Below, in pieces: positions 6,761 to 8,515 of a stretch of DNA of 8,515 nucleotides. The first letter of the stretch is position 1, and every line of letters begins with the position of its first letter. This DNA comes from an uncultured bacterium (lineage in GTDB: Bacteria; Bacteroidota; Bacteroidia; Bacteroidales; Bacteroidaceae), in contig CALZMB010000093.1 in the NCBI GenBank assembly GCA_945788485.1, forward strand, positions 1-8,515. Reading direction: 5' to 3'. The notes under the pieces are model-generated. The model saw only the letters and a list, made by a program, of their open reading frames with translations. It was not told the origin of the DNA and made no database searches. A program made the translations under genes and the position numbers.

Positions 6761-7579
6761 TCAGTCTCTGAGAATGAATTTCTCCACCACATGCGCCACG
6801 CCGTCCTCCTGATTTGAATATGTGATATAGTCGGCGGCATCCTGCACCTCGCGTGCGGCGTTAGCCATTGCCACTCCAAGTCCGGCATATTCTATCATCG
6901 AGAGGTCGTTGTAACCGTCGCCGACAGCAATGGCGGCTTCCCGTTCTATGCTGATGCGCTTCAGTAGGTTGTCGAGCGCGGCAGCCTTGTCGATGCCGGG
7001 AGGGACACATTCGAGGAAGAAGCCCGCGCTGCGGTATGCCGACAGCTTCCCTGCCATCTCCGCAGAAATCTTCTTCTCGAGATTGACGAGAATCTTCGGG
7101 TCGCCGACGATGAGGCATTTGTTGATGGGATAAATCACCTGTCCGGGGAAATCGTCGTAGCAGATGGTGGGCATCTTGTTGATAAACGCCTCGTGCATCA
7201 CGTATTTGTTGCGTACGTTTGTCGCAGCGATGCTCTCGCCCTGATAGGTCAGAATCTCGCAGCCCGCGCCTTTTGCCGCCTCATGCAGGGCAGGCACCGT
7301 CTCGGGCGCAAGTTCCTGCTGTGCTATGACAGCCTTGTCTGACCAGCGGCAGATATGCCCGCCGTTGTATGCCATGACATACCCGCCGTAGCGTCCGATC
7401 TCCAGTTCGTCGGCGATAGAGCGGATGCCGTAGGTCGGGCGGCCCGATGCGAGAATCACTGTCACGCCCCGTTCCTGAGCCTTCATCAGTGCAGCCTTCG
7501 TCTTTGCCGTCACCTCCTTGGCGTCGTTTGTCAGTGTGCCGTCCAAATCCAGCACTATTGCTTTGTATTTTGTCATCAT
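6761..7579 (-). CDS. Cof-type HAD-superfamily phosphatase
   Basis: The 272-residue cytoplasmic protein carries all four HAD motifs: DLDGTL with the nucleophile Asp11 and Asp13, LASGRP (Ser45), the motif III lysine in DKAAALDNLL (Lys198), and GDGYNDLSMI (Asp221, Asp225). Length and layout fit the Cof/YidA-like subgroup with a C2 cap (about residues 75-190), which hydrolyses sugar phosphates, flavin or pyridoxal phosphates. Substrate cannot be predicted from sequence. The frame is open further upstream to a TTG at 7612, but that codon lies inside the likely -7 promoter element, so translation should start at one of the two adjacent ATG codons (7579 or 7576) just before TKYKAIVLDLDG. It is convergent with the NRPS-like operon. 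It lies downstream of the PAP2 gene on the same strand but has its own promoter. Confidence 0.93.
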   Translation of the reverse strand: MMTKYKAIVLDLDGTLTNDAKEVTAKTKAALMKAQERGVTVILASGRPTYGIRSIADELEIGRYGGYVMAYNGGHICRWSDKAVIAQQELAPETVPALHEAAKGAGCEILTYQGESIAATNVRNKYVMHEAFINKMPTICYDDFPGQVIYPINKCLIVGDPKILVNLEKKISAEMAGKLSAYRSAGFFLECVPPGIDKAAALDNLLKRISIEREAAIAVGDGYNDLSMIEYAGLGVAMANAAREVQDAADYITYSNQEDGVAHVVEKFILRD

Positions 7580-7609
7580 GCTGATTGTATGGAATGATAA
7601 ATATACCTG

Positions 7610-7641
7610 CAAAAGTAACCATATTATTTGTTATGTGCAAG
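7610..7641 (-). promoter_or_regulatory. Bacteroidetes-type promoter of the HAD gene
   Basis: Read on the - strand, TACTTTTG (7617-7610) matches the Bacteroidetes -7 consensus TAnnTTTG exactly. CTTG (7641-7638), close to the -33 TTTG, lies 20 nt upstream, within the usual 19-21 spacing. Transcription would begin roughly around 7600-7605, leaving a leader of about 20-25 nt before the ATG pair at 7579/7576. This supports the shorter HAD start. Confidence 0.65.
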
Positions 7642-7731
7642 CATAATGCCCGATAATTTTCGTTTTAGAGGCTTCTTTGTTTCATATTGTAAGCTTTGTC
7701 GTCTTCTCAGCTTCCTTTTTGTATTTGACGC

Positions 7732-8367
7732 CTAACCTTGGCACAGCAGGAAGACGACATACGCCGCCATGACGACGAAGACGGACATGGCAGGCGACAG
7801 CCTTTCGCGGCGAGGTGCCTCGCCGTTCAGCCGGCGGTATGCCAAACGCCACAGCCAGTGAGAGACGAGAGCGGCAAACAGACCTACGCCGATGCCGGCA
7901 AGGATGTCGGTAGGGTAGTGTACGCCGAGATACAACCGCGTGTACATCTGTATCATCGCCCATACAGACATCATGAGGATGAAAGGCGTGTGGCGGTAGC
8001 GAAGCGCAAGGAAGGCCACCAGCCCCACGGTGTTTGCCGCATGACACGACGGCATGCCGTACCGCCCGCCCCGGTAGCCGTCAACGATATGCAGATGTTG
8101 GGAGAGAGGATTGTCTATCGCAGTGGGGCGAAGACGCTCCGCAAGCGGACGGATGATGCCGGCGCCCGCCTGGTCGGCTATCACTATGGTGAGGGCGATG
8201 CCTATGACGGCGAGCAGACCGTTCTTCCATCCCTCGCTGCGCATGATGCAGTAAGCCATCACAACATATAGCGGAATCCAGGTGAAACGGTAGGTCGTCG
8301 CCATGACAACACCGTCCCAATACTCGTTGTGAAGACCGTTGATAAGCAATAGCAATGTCTCGTCCAT
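7732..8367 (-). CDS. PAP2-family membrane phosphatase
   Basis: The 211-residue integral membrane protein has about five or six hydrophobic segments (for example ~29-42, 50-66, 112-124, 128-141, 155-172 and 193-208). It contains the three-part PAP2 phosphatase motif: R73 to R80-P81 (an RX6RP form of KX6RP), PSCH (106-109, His109), and R144 to H150 to D154 (TRLYLGVHYPTD). The enzymes remove phosphate from lipid substrates such as undecaprenyl diphosphate, phosphatidate or lipid A; which one applies cannot be told here. Motif I has Arg for Lys, and motif II has Cys in place of the usual Gly or Ser. Both key histidines and the aspartate are kept, so it is probably active. The ATG at 8367 is the start; no consensus promoter is visible upstream, where a presumed mobile-element end begins 30 bp away. 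Confidence 0.92.
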   Translation of the reverse strand: MDETLLLLINGLHNEYWDGVVMATTYRFTWIPLYVVMAYCIMRSEGWKNGLLAVIGIALTIVIADQAGAGIIRPLAERLRPTAIDNPLSQHLHIVDGYRGGRYGMPSCHAANTVGLVAFLALRYRHTPFILMMSVWAMIQMYTRLYLGVHYPTDILAGIGVGLFAALVSHWLWRLAYRRLNGEAPRRERLSPAMSVFVVMAAYVVFLLCQG

Positions 8368-8397
8368 GATGTCTTAGTGTTTTTGACTGTATGTTAA

Positions 8398-8515
8398 GGT
8401 GGGTTCTATAAATGCGCTTTGTCAGATTTTGAGATTGTTTTTGAGGACAAATTGAAAGTTGGAGAGGGAGCGTAGCGGGCTACGTGACCGATACGACTTG
8501 CAATTTGAACCAAAA
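8398..8515. mobile_element. Probable end of an insertion sequence or related repeat (continues past window)
   Basis: GGTGGGTTCTATAAA (8398-8412) resembles the arm of the palindrome at 6514-6563 (13 of 15 positions), as expected for a terminal inverted repeat. Further in, CAAATTGAAAGT (8448-8459) and ACTTGCAATTTG (8496-8507) are inverted copies with one mismatch. A hairpin CGTAG/CTACG with a CGGG loop (8471-8484) sits between them. No coding frame could be assigned before the window ends. A dispersed non-transposase repeat is the alternative. Confidence 0.45.

Noticed and set aside
6538..6771. 77-residue + strand frame across the terminator and 22-bp repeats
   Set aside because: It reads through a terminator stem and repeats whose 22-bp length shifts frame in each copy, so it is not selected as protein.
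7580..7612. Longer HAD protein starting at the TTG at 7612
   Set aside because: That TTG lies in the -7 promoter element, and family homology begins only after the ATG pair at 7579/7576.
7738..8271. 177-residue + strand frame opposite PAP2
   Set aside because: The - strand encodes the complete three-part PAP2 motif and membrane segments; this frame is its shadow.

Overview
The window looks like a chromosome segment of a Bacteroidales bacterium, most likely Prevotella or a close relative. The signs are a TonB-dependent receptor, genes without Shine-Dalgarno sequences, a promoter of the Bacteroidetes type (-7 element TAnnTTTG) before the HAD gene, and a kinase family common in Bacteroidetes. 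The genus is inferred from general character, not from a database match.

Positions 1-361 hold the 3' end of a histidine kinase gene whose start lies outside the window. A 317-bp gene-free stretch (362-678) follows. It is rich in short hairpins and in a 14-nt pairing over about 110 nt, so it may be a structured RNA, a regulatory leader or a small repeat element.

Positions 679-6500 form a tight three-gene + strand cluster. It has a second histidine kinase of the same family without any sensor domain, a TonB-dependent receptor with an N-terminal TPR region (4-bp ATGA overlap with the kinase), and a one-module NRPS-like enzyme (adenylation, carrier protein, thioesterase) 9 bp further on. The thioesterase has Cys in place of the usual nucleophilic Ser. 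The arrangement suggests that one small molecule may be made, taken up or sensed by a single unit, but no substrate, response regulator, exporter or phosphopantetheinyl transferase can be seen here.

Positions 6501-6760 separate convergent genes. They hold a 19-bp-arm palindrome resembling a mobile-element end, a 21-bp-arm bidirectional terminator, and three exact 22-bp tandem repeats each with a small dyad. On the - strand lie a Cof-type HAD phosphatase gene (with its own promoter) and a PAP2 membrane phosphatase gene. The last ~118 bp begin with a 15-bp motif that matches the arm of the 6514-6563 palindrome at 13 of 15 positions and contain a nested inverted repeat; this looks like the end of an insertion sequence 30 bp from the PAP2 start.
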